From JAAYJM01 sp964498585 (GTDB taxonomy: Bacteria > Bacteroidota > Ignavibacteria > Kapaibacteriales > UBA2268): a stretch of 64,000 nt of DNA. Below the pieces are notes generated by a model. It searched no databases, had not been told where the DNA came from, and worked only from the letters and a program-made list of their open reading frames with translations. This document shows positions 63,000-64,000 of the stretch, one piece after another (position 1 is the stretch's first letter; each line of letters opens with the position of its first letter). Position numbers and translations under genes: made by a program. The stretch spans positions 1 through 64,000 of the forward strand of contig CAZCHH010000005.1 of NCBI GenBank assembly GCA_964498585.1, given 5' to 3'.

Positions 63000-64000
63000 A
63001 TGAAAATTTTTATTAAAATCATTGTTTTAATTACATTAATTTGTTATGCAAAACAATTACAAGCTCAGATAATTCCAAAAGATACAATGAAGTTGTTTTT
63101 TGGAAAAAACAGTGCATCCTGTGAAATGTTTCTTTCTGAAAGCAAACTTTACATCTCTACAAAAAAACCTGCCTACACCAAAGAAGTCAAAATTGACACC
63201 ATCCGTTATAGCATAACAGTCAATATCTACACTGACTTTTCAAAAAAAGTCCAAATTGTAGGGCAAGAAGAGCCAATGCAAGTAAAGGAATTTGACAAAG
63301 AAAACAAGCAAATAGTGCTTGAATTAAACGATTCAAGAACAAGCATATCAAAAGTCAATTTAAATGATGGAAAAGTGATAAGCTACACTCTCAATACCGG
63401 CAAGCAAATTTCAGACTCTTACGGTTGGGTTTCATCAATTAGCATCCCATCGGAACCTTCTTCAGAAGGCACAACCTACTATTATCCAGTAGAACTTTCT
63501 TTCGAATGTGTAAACAGCAACAAAACTCTTGGAGATGAAATCCAAATGCCTCTTGGTTTGGTTAGCGCGGCAGGATTTGAAAATCCAAGAGGAGAGGATG
63601 AATTGGAAGTCAAAATAGTATCTCTAACTCGGCGTGCATTCAAGGAAAGCGGCGGATTTAATGTAATTGCTCCTTATATGCAAATAACAAGCTCTGCCGA
63701 TGAATCTTACAACAGAATGAGAATCCAAGATGTTCATTGTGCTTATGATTGGGTTTTTCCCACAACTGTCCTATACTCTATGAAAGATTATCCGACCGGC
63801 ACTCCCTATCCGTATGCTTATCACAATGCATCTGTGCTTTGTAATGGCGTGCCAAATCCTAGCAAGCAATTTCAGTTAGCTAGGGAAGCTACTCATGTAA
63901 TGGATTCGGCTCAAAATTGGAGGAGAATTGGGATATGTTATTCTTACGATACTAACTATGCCGATACTCGAGGTGCGCCGATAGTTTATCTCATTCAATC
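63000..64000 (+). CDS. secreted protein, 3' end beyond the window
   Basis: Opens at ATG 63000 behind TAGGAG and stays open for 333 codons to the window edge. The signal peptide is about 1-23 (KIIVLITLICYAKQLQAQ). The mature part is beta-rich (VKIDTIRYSITVNIYTDF, TYYYPVELSFECV) with no motif I recognise. A cohesin- or adhesin-like extracellular protein is possible. It uses more G/C in third positions in its second half than neighbouring genes. A T9SS sorting domain may lie beyond the edge. The product is unknown. Confidence 0.75.
   Translation, partial: MKIFIKIIVLITLICYAKQLQAQIIPKDTMKLFFGKNSASCEMFLSESKLYISTKKPAYTKEVKIDTIRYSITVNIYTDFSKKVQIVGQEEPMQVKEFDKENKQIVLELNDSRTSISKVNLNDGKVISYTLNTGKQISDSYGWVSSISIPSEPSSEGTTYYYPVELSFECVNSNKTLGDEIQMPLGLVSAAGFENPRGEDELEVKIVSLTRRAFKESGGFNVIAPYMQITSSADESYNRMRIQDVHCAYDWVFPTTVLYSMKDYPTGTPYPYAYHNASVLCNGVPNPSKQFQLAREATHVMDSAQNWRRIGICYSYDTNYADTRGAPIVYLIQ

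Noticed and set aside
1..64000. tRNA, rRNA, integrase or phage genes
   Set aside because: No cloverleaf with a GGTTCGAATCC-type arm, no rRNA core sequence and no recombinase motif was recognised by eye. The intergenic regions are explained by small repeats. A covariance-model search would be decisive.

Overview
The window is a 64 kb AT-rich stretch of a bacterial chromosome. It most likely comes from the Bacteroidota-Chlorobiota-Ignavibacteriota (FCB) assemblage, perhaps an Ignavibacteria- or Kapabacteria-like lineage. The reasons are several secreted proteins with type IX secretion (T9SS) C-terminal sorting domains, a DUF4835/PorD-like protein, a carboxypeptidase-regulatory plus outer-membrane beta-barrel receptor, CotH/lamin-tail and YCF48/BNR-type propeller proteins, and intergenic regions filled with small palindromic repeats. 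The lineage is an inference from gene content. I saw no tRNA, rRNA, CRISPR array, integrase or intact transposase gene.

Layout. 0.5-8 kb: a TPR protein next to rarA, then a site-2 protease, NAD(P)H-hydrate repair enzyme and aldehyde dehydrogenase. 8.6-14.3 kb: pheT followed with almost no spacing by a large coiled-coil protein and a PAS histidine kinase with a degenerate receiver-like N-terminus. 14.5-24.5 kb: a POT-family transporter, a propeller lipoprotein, aspS with a small downstream gene, an ADP-ribosylglycohydrolase and two TPR proteins. 25-33.5 kb: a minus-strand operon (predicted outer-membrane protein, TonB-receptor-like barrel, polyprenyl synthase, AddB-type nuclease). 34-39 kb: secreted proteins (a 13-cysteine protein and two T9SS cargo propellers). 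39.4-41.6 kb: a compact three-gene unit of a beta-class DNA methyltransferase, a predicted PD-(D/E)XK-like nuclease with an inserted zinc ribbon, and a HicB-like protein. 42-53.7 kb: lysine 6-transaminase, GT9 glycosyltransferase, STAS protein plus peptidase T, an M15 peptidase, a DUF4835 protein, a broken outer-membrane barrel gene, a lipoprotein, a CotH protein and AlkD. 54-62.4 kb: central carbon genes (pyruvate phosphate dikinase, phosphohexomutase, enolase, thioredoxin, acetyl-CoA acetyltransferase). From 63.0 kb a secreted-protein gene runs off the end.

The intergenic regions hold most of the unexplained structure. Many 55-155 bp elements begin and end with GTCATTCTGA / TCAGAATGAC-type termini but have different cores. 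A 214 bp composite palindromic element occurs twice in opposite orientation, with a decayed third copy of its core. There is also a roughly 297 bp MITE-like unit with perfect 22 bp inverted ends and several roughly 110 bp elements with CTCACCTTACGC-type ends. The best candidate for an undescribed functional system is the methyltransferase / zinc-ribbon nuclease / HicB-like unit. The palindromic element superfamily is the most striking non-coding signal.
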